Source: Metaphire vulgaris (Eukaryota > Annelida > Clitellata > Crassiclitellata > Megascolecidae). From it: a stretch of 64,000 bases of DNA. Location of the stretch: contig CM030853.1 of assembly GCA_018105865.1 (NCBI GenBank), forward strand, positions 907,357 through 971,356, read 5' to 3'. Of this stretch, positions 13,084-22,871 are shown one piece after another. Both the position numbers and the translations under genes were made by a program. The notes beneath the pieces were generated by a model. The model worked only from the letters and a program-made list of their open reading frames with translations. It ran no database searches and had not been told where the DNA came from. Position 1 is the first letter of the stretch, and each line of letters starts with the position of its first letter.

Positions 13084-13297
13084 CAGTGGTGTAGCGTGAC
13101 TTTCGGGGGTCCGGGGGTCCTTGATATGGGGGCCCCTATAGGATTACATAGATTACACAGTTTTAAAAAAATAAGGTTTACTCCCTAATTCAATAATTAC
13201 TCACTTTGTAGCAGTAATATTGAAATAGTAGTAAAATTTAAAAGACGGGGGGCTTTCTACAAATTGCCCCCTCGCCCCCACCCACGTTACGCCACTG
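13084..13297. mobile_element. hAT MITE, TIR CAGTGG(C/T)GTA, perfect 8-bp TSD
   Basis: 214 bp from CAGTGGTGTAGCGTG to CCACGTTACGCCACTG, flanked on both sides by CGTGATAA. The left duplication overlaps a TCACGTGA octamer at 13073. Confidence 0.92.
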
Positions 13298-13721
13298 CGT
13301 GATAACCTATCGATAACGTACAGTGGACAAGCCAGGTCTCCAGAATGAAGAAGAGGGGGTCCCTATGCAGACCGACATTTTCATATTTCACAGCAATTTT
13401 TTTCACAACCCTTGGGTAAAAAAATGCACGAATTTTTGCGTACTTATGCGGCATCACATCGCGGTGGCAGCCATTTTTAGGTTTTGGCCAAAGTCCCGCG
13501 TTCAGTGGCGCCTCCAAGCGAAAACAAAAACCATAAGAATCTTGCCTTTTTGGGATTCATAAAGCTGGAAATTGCCGAAATTACTATTATTTATATTGCT
13601 TCGATATGTAAACGACCGATTAACGCAAATATATTAACGTTCAAACTGACTGATGAATAGAGTTGCACTTGTTACACTTATTGCGCAGTGAATGTAAGTG
13701 ATATTACTTAACCTTAAACGG

Positions 13722-13790
13722 TGGTTCTCACACAGGGCAGTCCCTACTGAACCACTTTAAACCTTGTTATATTATATTATATTATAACCT
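13722..13790. mobile_element. SINE-like family D, copy 2
   Basis: Core GTGGTTCTCACACAGGGCAG followed by CTGAACCACTTTAAACCTTG and a short TTATA repeat. Confidence 0.6.
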
Positions 13791-14113
13791 CTATTGTTAG
13801 GTCCAAAGGAAATGCACTAGAAGGCAACAAGCGAAGAAGTGCAAAGGATAGATAAGATAGACAGGCATTATACAAGAACCGAATGTTAACATTATAAATA
13901 ATGACCCTAGGCATGAACTTCTAATAGCACGCTAGATTCGAGCCATCCCCGCCCCCACACAATTTTTTTAGGGATGGGAAAACGTATGAATGCTGATCGG
14001 GCCCCACTTTTTAAAACTAAATTTCGCGCCCATGCAAATGACTAAAGGCGACTATTTCTCGACGGGTATTTTACGTCACAAGAGGAACTGCACTATTTCA
14101 CCAGAGCCTCTAA

Positions 14114-14304
14114 CAGGCGGCGTAGCCAGGAATTTGATTGGGGGCGGGCGGGGTATAATGCGATTGGCGGTGGGGGAATACATCTTTTAAAAACGTTGAA
14201 AATCTTAAAAACACATTAAAACTTTAAGGTAGCCTGATTTTTTGGGGGAGGTGGGTGAGCATATTTACCGATATAGGCCTACACCCAGGCTCGCTACGCC
14301 CCTG
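14114..14304. mobile_element. hAT MITE family A, copy 2
   Basis: CAGGCGGCGTAGCCAGGAAT ... CTCGCTACGCCCCTG, flanked by GCCTCTAA / GCCTATAA (7 of 8). It lies about 250 bp upstream of the NIPSNAP start. Confidence 0.9.
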
Positions 14305-14465
14305 GCCTATAAGGCTAGATACACTCGCTTGCCGATTCAGTCGGTAGGTGGAGCGCTTCTAGCTACGCCCGCACTCTGTCATGCAGCAGCCGCTGCAACC
14401 AGATGTTGTTTCTTTCTAGCAGGCCTCGTATGCCTCTTAGGTCGTACGGGAAAATGCCAGAGATG

Positions 14466-14500
14466 TCGGAGCGAGCGAGAGAGAGAGAGAGAGAGAGATG
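14466..14500. repeat. Short (GA)n near NIPSNAP 5' end
   Basis: GCGAGCGA followed by (GA)10, about 50 bp upstream of the NIPSNAP ATG, possibly within its 5' UTR or core promoter. Confidence 0.6.
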
Positions 14501-14551
14501 TACTGACTCAACCTACAGAAAACAACTGAAAGGAAAACCGGTTTTCGTAAA

Positions 14552-14640
14552 ATGGCTGCGTATCTTAGCATGGCATCACAACTACTGAACAAGCTCAAAC
14601 TGCGGGAACTTGTACGAAATCTCGCTCCGACTTCACGAAG
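14552..14640 (+). CDS. NIPSNAP: NIPSNAP exon 1: mitochondrial presequence
   Basis: ATG at 14552 opens an 89-nt segment encoding MAAYLSMASQLLNKLKLREL and then VRNLAPTSR, an amphipathic Arg/Lys/Leu/Ser-rich leader with a single acidic residue. It ends CGA AG followed by the strong donor gtgagc at 14641. The two leftover bases join the G at 16646 to make Arg, giving an R-R-F-L junction typical of presequence processing sites. The reading frame closes with TGA just past the donor, so this is invisible as a long ORF. This exon is inferred, with good splice support. Confidence 0.8.
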
Positions 14641-16274
14641 GTGAGCATTCGTGTAGCTGGAATGCAGGTGCTGCTACTGGCCGGGCGATTCGTCGAAATC
14701 TGCAACGTTTCGTTACAAGAAACCAGTTAGTTACCTGTCAGCGAACAGTTTCGTCTGACCTTTAAGCATAGATCTTCTTACTAAGCTCTCGTGCCTCTGG
14801 CAAACGGTTAGCTAAGAAATCGTTATTCTCACAAATGTGTCACAATATAAACTAACGCATATTTGATCTTTTTTCCCATTCGCAACACTTTGCTATCGAC
14901 AGTTAGCCACGACGGATAAGAAGAAAACGAAAAGTCAATTATTCGTAAAATGAATGACTTTGCACGCCGGTTGATAAGACGGGCGTCTAACCGTCTGTTG
15001 TTATTCGAACTGGAAAGCGTTTTCAATTTGTAGGCCTAAGAGCTCTTGTAGGCCTGCTTATATCAAGCAAATGCCATGCTGCCTATGTATTCGAATGAAT
15101 TTAGACGTCTAAAAGTAGTTTAGGGCGCATACGTCTATGGCCGACTTCTACAGTTTTCAGCACTGCTTCTCCCTCGTCCTGTCGAATAGCCTATCTTGTG
15201 GAATGCCTATAGGCCGGCAACAGGTTTTGTAGACAGGAAAAACAAGTTTTATAATTAATTCGCTCTGTGAGAGAAGCCTATAGCGAAGGCCTGTTGAATA
15301 GAAGGTATATAGGCCCTAGATATGTAAAGATCTAATTGATTTGAAGAAATTTTCCTACAAAATCCACATTTTCCTCTTGTTCCATCTTCATTGCTTTAAC
15401 CTTTGCAAGAATAATCAATAATATTATTATCAATTTCGATCTACAGGGTTCGAAATAGAGGACACCCAGCCATTTCATACAGGGACGTAGCCAGGCATGG
15501 GCAGGATTAAAGGTTTGGGGTGGAGCTGAAGCCCAAGATTCACTCCCCTTTGTACTTTTTGAGCCCGCAACGCCATGTGGTTCATTGTGCAACAGGTTTT
15601 ATAGGCAGGAAAAACAAGTTTTACAATTAATTCGCTCTGTGAGAGAAGCCTATAGCGAAGGCCTGTTGAATAGAGAAGGTATATAGGCCCTAGATATGTA
15701 AAAATCTAATCGATTTGAAGAAATTCTCCGACAAAATCCACATTTTCCTCTTGTTCCTTCTTCATTGCTTAAAATCATGCAGGAATAACCAATAGCATCG
15801 TACTCAATTTCGATCTACAAGGTTCGAAATAGAGCACCTCCCAGCCACTCCATACTAAACAATAGCGCCAGAGACTGTACGAGAACCAGAGGCTATAGTA
15901 TCTACAGGCAGACATCTAATGTCAACGAGGCGATTTTCAAGGAAACCCATTCAAAGCAGGTCCACTCAGTGGCGTCGCCAGGAATTTTTGGTTGAGGGGG
16001 GGCAAAAGGGGCTAGCGTGTCCGATTCCTTACCCACTCATCACTCTCTCCACAGAAAACTTTCTTATTGTTATCAATTTCGATCTACAAGGTTCGAAATA
16101 GAGCACCTCCCAGCCACTCCATACTAAACAATAGAGCCAGAGACTTAGTCGCTCTGACCGATGCATCTGGAATTTACATAAACTTTTTCCGTTGGATTTC
16201 AAGCAGCCTAACATTGATTGATAGCTCCAAAATATATGCGATTCTTTATACATGAATAATTATAATTACATTTA

Positions 16275-16350
<76 letters not shown>

Positions 16351-17032
16351 GTAAAAGGCAAACGTAGTCTCGTACTCGAATGAACGTGGGTTCTCCGGCG
16401 CTGATCTCCGGTTATGCCCCTACTAGGTTAGCAGCGACGCAAGTGACCTATGGCGCCATTAATCTAGAGTGGTTTGTCATTGCTTTCTCTACACCCGCGT
16501 TTTACTTGCAACTTAACGCTGCTACCAATTTCTCGACGCTTAATAAGCGACGGACGATTTAATACTGCGACTGTGTTGCAGTAGGCCTAGAAGCATAATT
16601 ATTAATGGAAGTGATATATCGAGTCTGCATTTTACAAACCGATAGGTTTCTGAAAACTGAGTCCCGCCCGGCAACAGAATTGCAGCAGCAGCAGCAGCAG
16701 CAACAGCAGCAGGAGCCAACGGAGACGAAAAAGGAAAAGTGGCTTTCTAACTTTTTCGTGAGACGGATTGATCCGGGACATGAATCTCATTCTTCGCGTC
16801 TTTCGGACAAAGACATCATCTACGAGCTCCAAGGTACAGTGTACGTCGGTCGCGGGATTTCGAAATTTCGCGCCAAAAATAATTGTCTTTGAGGTTTCAT
16901 TTTCTCAATGCGGTTCCCTTTCTGATTTCGAGTATAATTAAATTGAAAATTAATGTTCTTTTTTCAGTTCACGCTGTTAAACCAGAATTCATGTCCAGTT
17001 ACCTTGGCAACATGTGAGTAATTCAGGACTGT

Positions 17033-17125
<93 letters not shown>

Positions 17126-17735
17126 TGTGTATTGGTTGGGAAATTATGAAATCTAGAAGCTTGATCTGTTGACTGTTAACTTGTTAAGTCCTATATTTGT
17201 CTTGTAATTCGCATCGTCTCAATGTCTTCTACTTCAGGAAAACGTTCATGAATATGATGGACACAAAGAAAATGGGAGCAGAATTAGTTGGGGGCTGGAC
17301 GGTTGACATTGGAGACCAAGACGAAGCGAGTAAGTGAGCATTTGTGTGTTGATGTTCGGTGGCCGATCATTTACTTTGTAATAATTCCACTGACTTCGTA
17401 TTTTGACATGATTTTTCTTGTTTGAAAGAAGACGCGTTGAATAATTATTTGTATGTTAAATTTAATTTTGCTGTTATATGAGTTTATGTATGTTTCAGAT
17501 TTCTTAACTTTGTTTGTTGTAACATCTACAAGTGGTTGTGATTTATAAATTTAGTTCACATATGGAGGTACCCTGGTGGCTATAAACAGCTGAATAATGT
17601 CAGAGTTGCGTACAGGACAGATCAGGTAAAAAAATATAAAAGTCTGTCTTTCCCACCAATCAATTTTAGCATTGCATTAAAAAACTTGTAGCATTGGTTT
17701 GTTATGTTAAACGTCATCTGTAAGTATTTAGCAAG

Positions 17736-17768
<33 letters not shown>

Positions 17769-17789
17769 TAATTATTATTATTATTATTA

Positions 17790-17887
<98 letters not shown>

Positions 17888-19953
17888 GACAATTTCTTCA
17901 GCGCAATAGACAAGACTAAGGTCTAAGAGACTAAGACAAGAGCGCTTAACAGGTGGAGTCAAAGCGCTTAACAAGATATATGAACCATTCGCTTAGCCAC
18001 GGGGAGACGTCATGGGGAGGCTGGGTCCCCTATTGTGGCGGGGAGCGGTAGTGGGATGTGCACAAAACCGTTGAGATTTTTGTGTGTGTGGGGGGAGGGG
18101 CGATGAGGGAGGGAGGTACTAGGTTGCACGATCGAAGAGAGAAGACGTGAATGTGCGAAGAATAATCGAAGAACTCCGCGAAGAGCAAATTCCTCCTCGT
18201 CGGATATTTTTTACCAGAAAATGTCGATGTGCCCCTCCCTCTCCCCCCCAATATTCCGAAACCCTGGCTACATTACTGACGACTGATAATTACATTTCAT
18301 TTCATTTCATATATGGACGACTTCTATAGCGCCGTAGCATAGCGGAGGCCAAAGTCAAAGGCGCCGTCGACAACGTTGACAAATCAACATGGAAAGGAAA
18401 ATGTTGGTCTTAATTGAGGGAAACTCCGCTCAGATGGGACGAAAGAGGTCGCTGCCGTGTCGAAATTGAGCAGTGAGCCCTTCAGAAGGCGGTCTTCCGT
18501 TCCCAAGAAGACCTTCCGTCGAAGAGTCAGCGAGAACGCAGAAAGGACGTTGAAGAATTAATGTATATATAGGGCCTATAATCGGTGAATTTCTTGTAGG
18601 ATTTTCTGGATTTTCGTAAGAATCGCAACGTAATGCTGAGGTCTCGTAAGAATCAGATAATCCTGGAATTCAGCTACTGGGGAGGAATCAAACCCCGTCC
18701 GGGAAATAACATCTACGAACTCAGAAGCTACGTTCTCAAGGTCATCGCGCGACATTAGTGCTTCGCCATTTGCTGGCAGAATGCAGCTAAGTTAGGCTAT
18801 ATAGGCCCTAATCTAACACATGGACGTCCGGATGGGGTGCAAAGAGGTGCAATTGCACCCCATGAAAATTATGAAAAAAGAAAAATTACTAAAAGAAAGT
18901 AACCTACGTTAAAATGTGAATTTATATATGAATCCGATGAACTTTCTTGTAGCGCTAAATAATTTATAATTAGTCCAATGGATCTTGCACAGTATTTTAT
19001 GTTTCTTTCGTCACAAGACCTGTTTTGCACCCCCGGAAAAACTTATGTGGACGCCCTGAATTATAGGAACTTCAATATCCCATTTGATCTGATATTTTAT
19101 CCAACTCAATCGATGAAACTCAAAATGCTGAAAAGAATAGAAGTTACGAATGAGGTTTGCTGACGTGCGTTCTTACTTACTGTGCAACTTGAAAAAGTGC
19201 CTTAGAAATAATTTCCTTCCATTTGGTTCTTGAGATCCAGTTCTTTTGTTATCGTGAGATCAGGGCGGTTCTAGGCCTAGAACCGCCTCTGCGTGAGATG
19301 AATTTCAATTGATTCTTGTCTTTTTTAGCCTGGAACAATGATCGAATGGGGAAACTATTGGTAACTAGCTCTTAACAAAACTTATTAGACAAGACCAGTT
19401 CAAGTTGAATGGCACACGTGCTTTATTCTGATAGGCCTAGCATCTTCTGATTCTCGATAGTCTCATATATTTCTCTTTAAAACAGTCAAAACAAACAGAT
19501 AAGGTAGGGAAGAGGGTCGTTTAATAGGCTCGATCCCTGTCTTTAGAGTAGAAGATGACTTGGTTGTAAAGGCAGTGGCGTCATTGGGGGGGGGGGCGTG
19601 GTCCCCAGGGAAATGAAGAAATAATGCATAATGTATTAAATAATTGAATAAACAAATGTGAAATGTGCAAAAATCGCCAAAATTTGCCAAAAAAGGTCAA
19701 CAAGATAGAAATTTGGCCAAAATTGACCAACAAATTATCTGGCCCCCAAGAAAGTGTGAAACGACGCTACTGTGTAGGCCAGGGATGGCGAACCTTTTGT
19801 TGACCGCGTGCCAATAAATAAAATTTCAAGAAGATAAATTTTACCGCGTGCCAAGTAGCTGTACTAGCTGCGATACTAGTATAGTTATAGATATATATAT
19901 ATTATATATTATATATTATTATTATATATTAATTATATATTAATTATATATTA

Positions 19954-20040
<87 letters not shown>

Positions 20041-21975
20041 CCTAGCTTAGCTATGATCTGTGAAACTTCCAAACTTGCAGCCACTAAGTTGGATGTACTG
20101 TTAACAAATTTCACAATACAACTGGTTTGTAATTTTAGTTTTTTCAACTCACGCGATATATGTTCTCTTTGTTCGTCTTCGCTTTTGTCAAGAAGCCAGC
20201 TGTGATTGCTCTCATAATGACGTTTCACTGAAGACGTTCGGCAAACAACACTATCCGAACACATGGCACAAAAGGCCTGCTTTTTGATCATTCCATATCC
20301 TTCTTCGGCTAGCTTTAGCTTCTTCGGCATTGAAAACGACATTTTAAATTTAAGCGTTTACTAGTTAAATTTTATATTTAATAGTTTTCGAAATCAACAA
20401 CATGGCAGACGTGAGTATAAGCGAGATCTCGTTATAATACGCATGAGCTACTGCATACCGATGATACCGTACGTTAATGAAATAAGTAAGCAAGTCAGTA
20501 AATCACACATAGGCTATGTTTGTAATACAATTAATACAATATTTCATTGATTTACATCAGAAAAAGATAGATTATTCGTCTCAGCATCGCGTGCCACGCA
20601 AAATCGTCTCACTTTGCCACTTTGGGCACGCGTGCATGCCACGGGTTTGCCACCCCTGGTGTAGGCTAAAGGTGCAGAAGTGAATGCTTGTAGGCCTACG
20701 TAGAATCTGTTCTTCCCGTGTAGGCATCGCAGTGTCTTTGAACAGGGCAAAAGGAATCAAACATCGTCAGGAGTATGGAGAGGCAACAGCCGGGTTCTTT
20801 TCGCACATCGGAGATCTCTATGTTGCCCATCATCTGTGGGGTAACGACGCTATACCTGCGAAAATCTTAAATATCATCAACCATCACTGACTCACTTACT
20901 TATTCATATTCCGATTAAAACGCCACTATTTCGTTTTAGATGGCATTACTTTACGTGGAATTGCATTACGCTTTTAAAAAGCATACCTAATGTGTTATTT
21001 TGAAGTAGGCCTACTTTCTGCATTCTTATGATAATACGTTTACCTTCTTTTAAAACTTATGCATAGCCTAGTATGACCTACACGGGTCCCAGTTTTAGGC
21101 TAATAATAATGTTCTGCCTTTAGCAGACACTTTGAAATGACCGAAACTGCTAACATTATCACGCAGGAATATTTTTTGTAAGCTTATTTTACTCTGTGAT
21201 AAAAAATTAGTAATTCTCTATTGGTTTCAATAATGCATTGAAATACTGAATATTGAATGCATGTTCTTAAAATGCAGCCTATGAAAATCTGGAGGTGCGT
21301 CAGGAAGTACGCGATTACGCCTGGGAAAAACCAGGATGGGACGTTTGCGTTCAACACACGGGTCGGTGCGAATTATTATAATATATGTGTCGAATTTATG
21401 AACAGTTTAAAAAACAGATTCATTTACGCAGATCTGAGACAGATTAATAATAGCACAGCTCCTGCATTTTATGCCAGTAGCAGTCAGTCAGTCAGTCAGT
21501 CGGTCAGTCAGTCAGTCTTGTTGCACTGGGTGACATCAACCCAATAGTCTTACCATGATGTTCCTCCTAAATAGTTACCGCTTAACTTCCTTAAGTAAAT
21601 AAGTAGCATCTTGCGAATTTATATAGCGCTTTCAAATGTAATACCGCAGTACCTGTTTATTCTTAGACATTTAGCCTAATTTGAAATAGCCATATAGCCA
21701 AAAGGTGGGCGGTGGAAAAGTAAGACAGGGTCATTTTATTCAGAGGGTTCTCGTAATGTCATAACTGAAGCTCTGGGTGGTTTAAATTAAGTTAAACGTT
21801 CAGGATGACAATGAAATCCGATTATTATCATATATCATGAACAGAAACATGACGGTTGGACAATGGCAGCGGATAATCTGGTGTCTGTTTGCTGTGTTTC
21901 TTTCATGCAGTTCCTTTGATTCGACACATGACATCGAGAATTCTCGTTCCGACCCCTTATTCGCCTCTGAAATGA
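14552..21975 (+). CDS. NIPSNAP: NIPSNAP family mitochondrial protein (10 coding exons, 300 aa)
   Basis: Coding exons: 14552-14640, 16646-16833, 16968-17013, 17238-17329, 17555-17625, 18600-18740, 19329-19360, 20746-20840, 21278-21361, 21911-21975. Every intron is GT-AG, all phases match, and the sum is 903 nt (300 codons plus TGA). The protein has a basic presequence (residues 1-30), a ten-glutamine run (43-52), then two ferredoxin-like NIPSNAP repeats to the C-terminus. Recognisable family blocks are HIWRYPGGY, FRKNRNVMLRSRKNQ, NNIYELRSYVLKPGTMIEWG, GFFSHIGDLYVAHHLW and the C-terminal PLIRHMTSRILVP. Length is close to vertebrate NIPSNAP1/2 (about 285 aa). Family members are mitochondrial proteins; NIPSNAP1/2 act as mitophagy signals on damaged mitochondria (known for the family). 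A possible AATAAA poly(A) signal lies near 22246. An alternative ATG at 16605 would replace the presequence with a non-mitochondrial leader, so the split first exon is preferred. Confidence 0.92.
15180..15860. repeat. Interspersed repeat family S, tandem dimer (NIPSNAP intron 1)
   Basis: Two head-to-tail copies (about 15216-15485 and 15586-15858) share CAACAGGTTTT, TTAATTCGCTCTGTGAGAGA, CAAAATCCACATTTTCCTCT and TCGATCTACAGGGTTCGAAA. The last block resembles a tRNA B box (GGTTCGA). A third partial copy is at 16066-16131. The same arrangement recurs at 42.6-43.2 kb. Confidence 0.75.
15966..16135. mobile_element. Truncated CAGTGGCGTCGCC MITE end fused to a family S 3' fragment
   Basis: A hAT-like left end (CAGTGGCGTCGCCAGGAAT) breaks off and continues into the 3' part of family S at about 16066. 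Non-coding. Confidence 0.5.
16270..16349. repeat. (ATT)n microsatellite
   Basis: About 80 bp of ATT in NIPSNAP intron 1. Confidence 0.95.
16646..16833 (+). CDS. NIPSNAP: NIPSNAP exon 2: polyQ linker and start of NIPSNAP domain
   Basis: Begins after the acceptor at 16644-16645 and ends before gtacag at 16834 (phase 1). It encodes FLKTESRPATEL, ten glutamines (CAG x6, CAA, CAG x3), then KEKWLSNFFVRRIDP and the Ser/His-rich segment leading to IYELQ, which aligns with the first conserved block of NIPSNAP1/2. The uninterrupted frame extends upstream to an ATG at 16605, with an in-frame TAA at 16596. Confidence 0.9.
16968..17013 (+). CDS. NIPSNAP: NIPSNAP exon 3
   Basis: 46-nt exon between acceptor ttttttcag and donor gtgagt. 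It encodes VHAVKPEFMSSYLGNM, equivalent to the family's HNVKPE block. A (CT)n(GT)n tract starts about 24 bp past its donor. Confidence 0.9.
17037..17138. repeat. (CT)n(GT)n in NIPSNAP intron 3
   Basis: About 70 bp of CT followed by (GT)12, starting 24 bp after the exon 3 donor. Confidence 0.95.
17238..17329 (+). CDS. NIPSNAP: NIPSNAP exon 4
   Basis: 92 nt from acceptor acttcag to donor gtaagt. It encodes KTFMNMMDTKKMGAELVGGW and then TVDIGDQDEA, matching the family's LVGNW...YGEQDQA block. Confidence 0.92.
17555..17625 (+). CDS. NIPSNAP: NIPSNAP exon 5
   Basis: 71 nt from acceptor aatttag to donor gtaaaa. It encodes IHIWRYPGGYKQLNNVRVAY and then RTDQ, the most conserved NIPSNAP block (HLWRFSGGYP in vertebrates). 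Ends in phase 0. Confidence 0.93.
17738..17885. repeat. (ATT)n in NIPSNAP intron 5
   Basis: About 148 bp of ATT with a few interruptions. Confidence 0.95.
17990..18279. mobile_element. hAT MITE family B (TAGCCACGG ... CCCTGGC), copy 1
   Basis: About 290 bp in NIPSNAP intron 5. It shares CCGTTGAGATTTTTGTG, GATCGAAGAG, AAATGTCGATG and the CCTGGCTAC end with 26662-26908 and, more weakly, 38971-39132. The ends are degraded. Confidence 0.6.
18600..18740 (+). CDS. NIPSNAP: NIPSNAP exon 6
   Basis: 141 nt, phase 0 to 0. It encodes DFLDFRKNRNVMLRSRKNQ, IILEFSYWGGIKPRPG and NNIYELRSYVLK, aligning residue for residue with the end of repeat 1 and start of repeat 2. The donor is non-optimal (gtcatc); the acceptor is ttcttgtag. 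It is too short and split to appear as a long ORF. Confidence 0.9.
19329..19360 (+). CDS. NIPSNAP: NIPSNAP exon 7 (32-nt micro-exon)
   Basis: Very short exon after a T-rich acceptor (ttttttag), with donor gtaact. It encodes PGTMIEWGNY plus two bases of Trp, an almost invariant NIPSNAP motif. The frame joins perfectly to exons 6 and 8. Confidence 0.9.
19573..19772. mobile_element. hAT-like MITE, TIR CAGTGGCGTC
   Basis: 200 bp from CAGTGGCGTCATTGG to GAAACGACGCTACTG in NIPSNAP intron 7. Flanks TGTAAAGG / TGTAGGCC are partly alike. It directly abuts the next hAT element. Confidence 0.65.
19780..20658 (-). mobile_element. hAT transposon deletion derivative, TIR CAGGG(A/G)TGGC, perfect 8-bp TSD
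   Basis: 879 bp from CAGGGATGGCGAACC to GGTTTGCCACCCCTG, flanked by GTGTAGGC at 19772-19779 and 20659-20666. It contains an AT/ATT microsatellite (19890-20040) and an antisense transposase N-terminus. It lies in NIPSNAP intron 7. Confidence 0.92.
20039..20342 (-). pseudogene. hAT transposase N-terminus with BED-type zinc finger, truncated
   Basis: The frame from ATG at 20342 encodes MSFSMPKKLKLAEEGYGMIK, then a C-x2-C ... H-x4-H finger (AFCAMC ... RHYESNH) and SLEVSQIIAKLG, the pattern of ZBED5/GTF2IRD2/EPM2AIP1-like hAT transposases. After about 100 residues the frame runs into the ATT microsatellite (poly-Ile), so the catalytic RNase-H-like core is missing. Confidence 0.8.
20746..20840 (+). 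CDS. NIPSNAP: NIPSNAP exon 8
   Basis: 95 nt from acceptor gaacag to donor gtaacg. It encodes AKGIKHRQEYGEATAGFFSH and then IGDLYVAHHLW, the diagnostic FFSQIGELYVVHHLW block. A hAT transposon remnant (19780-20658) sits in the intron just upstream, ending 87 bp before the exon. Confidence 0.93.
21278..21361 (+). CDS. NIPSNAP: NIPSNAP exon 9
   Basis: 84 nt after acceptor aatgcag, donor gtcggt. It encodes AYENLEVRQEVRDYAWEKPG and then WDVCVQHT, matching the family's AYKDLQ..R...W...GWDE.V block. Confidence 0.9.
21477..21516. repeat. Short (CAGT)n repeat
   Basis: Nine to ten CAGT units in NIPSNAP intron 9. Confidence 0.8.
21600..21750. mobile_element. Interspersed repeat with TATATAGCGCTTTC motif, copy 1
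   Basis: Shares TATAGCGCTTTCAAA, (A/G)CAGTAC and the following TTATTCTTAG-type block with 41271-41345 and 61400-61480. Likely the reverse of a retroelement 3' end (GAAAGCGCTATATAAAT); inference. Confidence 0.5.
21911..21975 (+). CDS. NIPSNAP: NIPSNAP exon 10 (C-terminus and stop)
   Basis: Starts after acceptor tcatgcag and encodes VPLIRHMTSRILVPTPYSPL, Lys, TGA. This is the conserved family C-terminus (PLVRHMESRIMIP...SPLQ). The 3' UTR probably runs to about 22270, using AATAAA near 22246. Confidence 0.92.
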
Positions 21976-22258
21976 GTGATTTTTTCTTTTTAAAAGACTG
22001 TTCTGAAGTCGTAGAATCGTCCATTAAGAGTTTGGAAATAGCACCGATGGCGTATCAGAATTAGGCCTTTAATACTTTAATGCAGTAGAACCAAATAATT
22101 TTTTTTACTCTAGAGCGTTTCGCTTTTAGAAGACAACCAGCGCCGACAAAGCAGTATTCTCTCGACGTCGTCGTCGTCTCCTTCATTTTTGCGTACTTGA
22201 AGAAGATCTTATATATCTTGTATCTTTCAATATAAAATGCAAAAAGAATAAAACATCT

Positions 22259-22525
22259 GTGCGAATTTATTTTCAAAATCTGTTCATCATTTGTTGCTAC
22301 CGTCTCTCCAACATGCAGCTCAGAGTGATTCAGCGTATAGAATTAGACAGGTCATACGCTTCTGCCTTGATTCATGCCTTTATTTTCTCCGAGCTTGACT
22401 ACTGTGAGTCACTTTTTGCTGGGTTTCCATCGGCGCGACTTGATAAATTCCAGATGGTTCTTCGTTTGGCCGCCAGGGTGAGCGACGGTATCAAAAGCGT
22501 GGTGGTCACTGGACGCAACTACTAA
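22259..22525 (+). pseudogene. Non-LTR retrotransposon reverse transcriptase fragment
   Basis: The open frame encodes SYASALIHAFIFSELDYCES and LFAGFPSARLDKFQMVLRLA, followed by ARVSDG. This matches the conserved LDYCNSL-L-GLP-...-LQRVQNAAAR block of CR1/L2/Rex-type LINE reverse transcriptases. Only this C-terminal piece remains, between the converging NIPSNAP and GPCR genes. Confidence 0.8.
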
Positions 22526-22850
22526 CTGTAAGCCGTATAAAATTTCAAAATTCTGTTCGTAGCCACAGTCTCTCTTAGATCAGAGTTACAAGTATATTGC
22601 GAACTACACGCAATCTGTTATATTGAATATCACAGGATTCCACTATTATTGACGCATAAGGCCAGAACTTCTTAGGCCCTTTACGGAGATCATTGAGGCC
22701 AGAAGCGAAGGCCAGATGGCCTTTTGTCAAAAACTGAGACGAAGGAATAACACTCGAAGTCAAATATCGTCGTCGAAAACTGAGATACTATATTGAGCCG
22801 TCACGGATACGATTTGCAGAAGGACTGACTATATGAGGACAAGACGAAGG

Positions 22851-22871
22851 TCACGTGATGCGGTCACGTGA
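22851..22871. promoter_or_regulatory. Tandem TCACGTGA E-box pair at the GPCR stop codon
   Basis: The 13-bp unit GGTCACGTGATGC occurs twice in a row. The right copy includes the GPCR stop codon (complement of TCA at 22864). CACGTG palindromes bind bHLH-ZIP factors (known); function here is unproven. Confidence 0.4.

Noticed and set aside
15450..15475. GGGTTCGAAAT as part of a tRNA gene
   Set aside because: No A box, no cloverleaf pairing around it; it recurs only inside repeat family S.
16605..16892. ATG 16605 as the NIPSNAP start
   Set aside because: It would give a poor leader. The split exon at 14552 gives a typical presequence with exact phase, and the acceptor lies before GTTTCTG. Kept as an alternative only.
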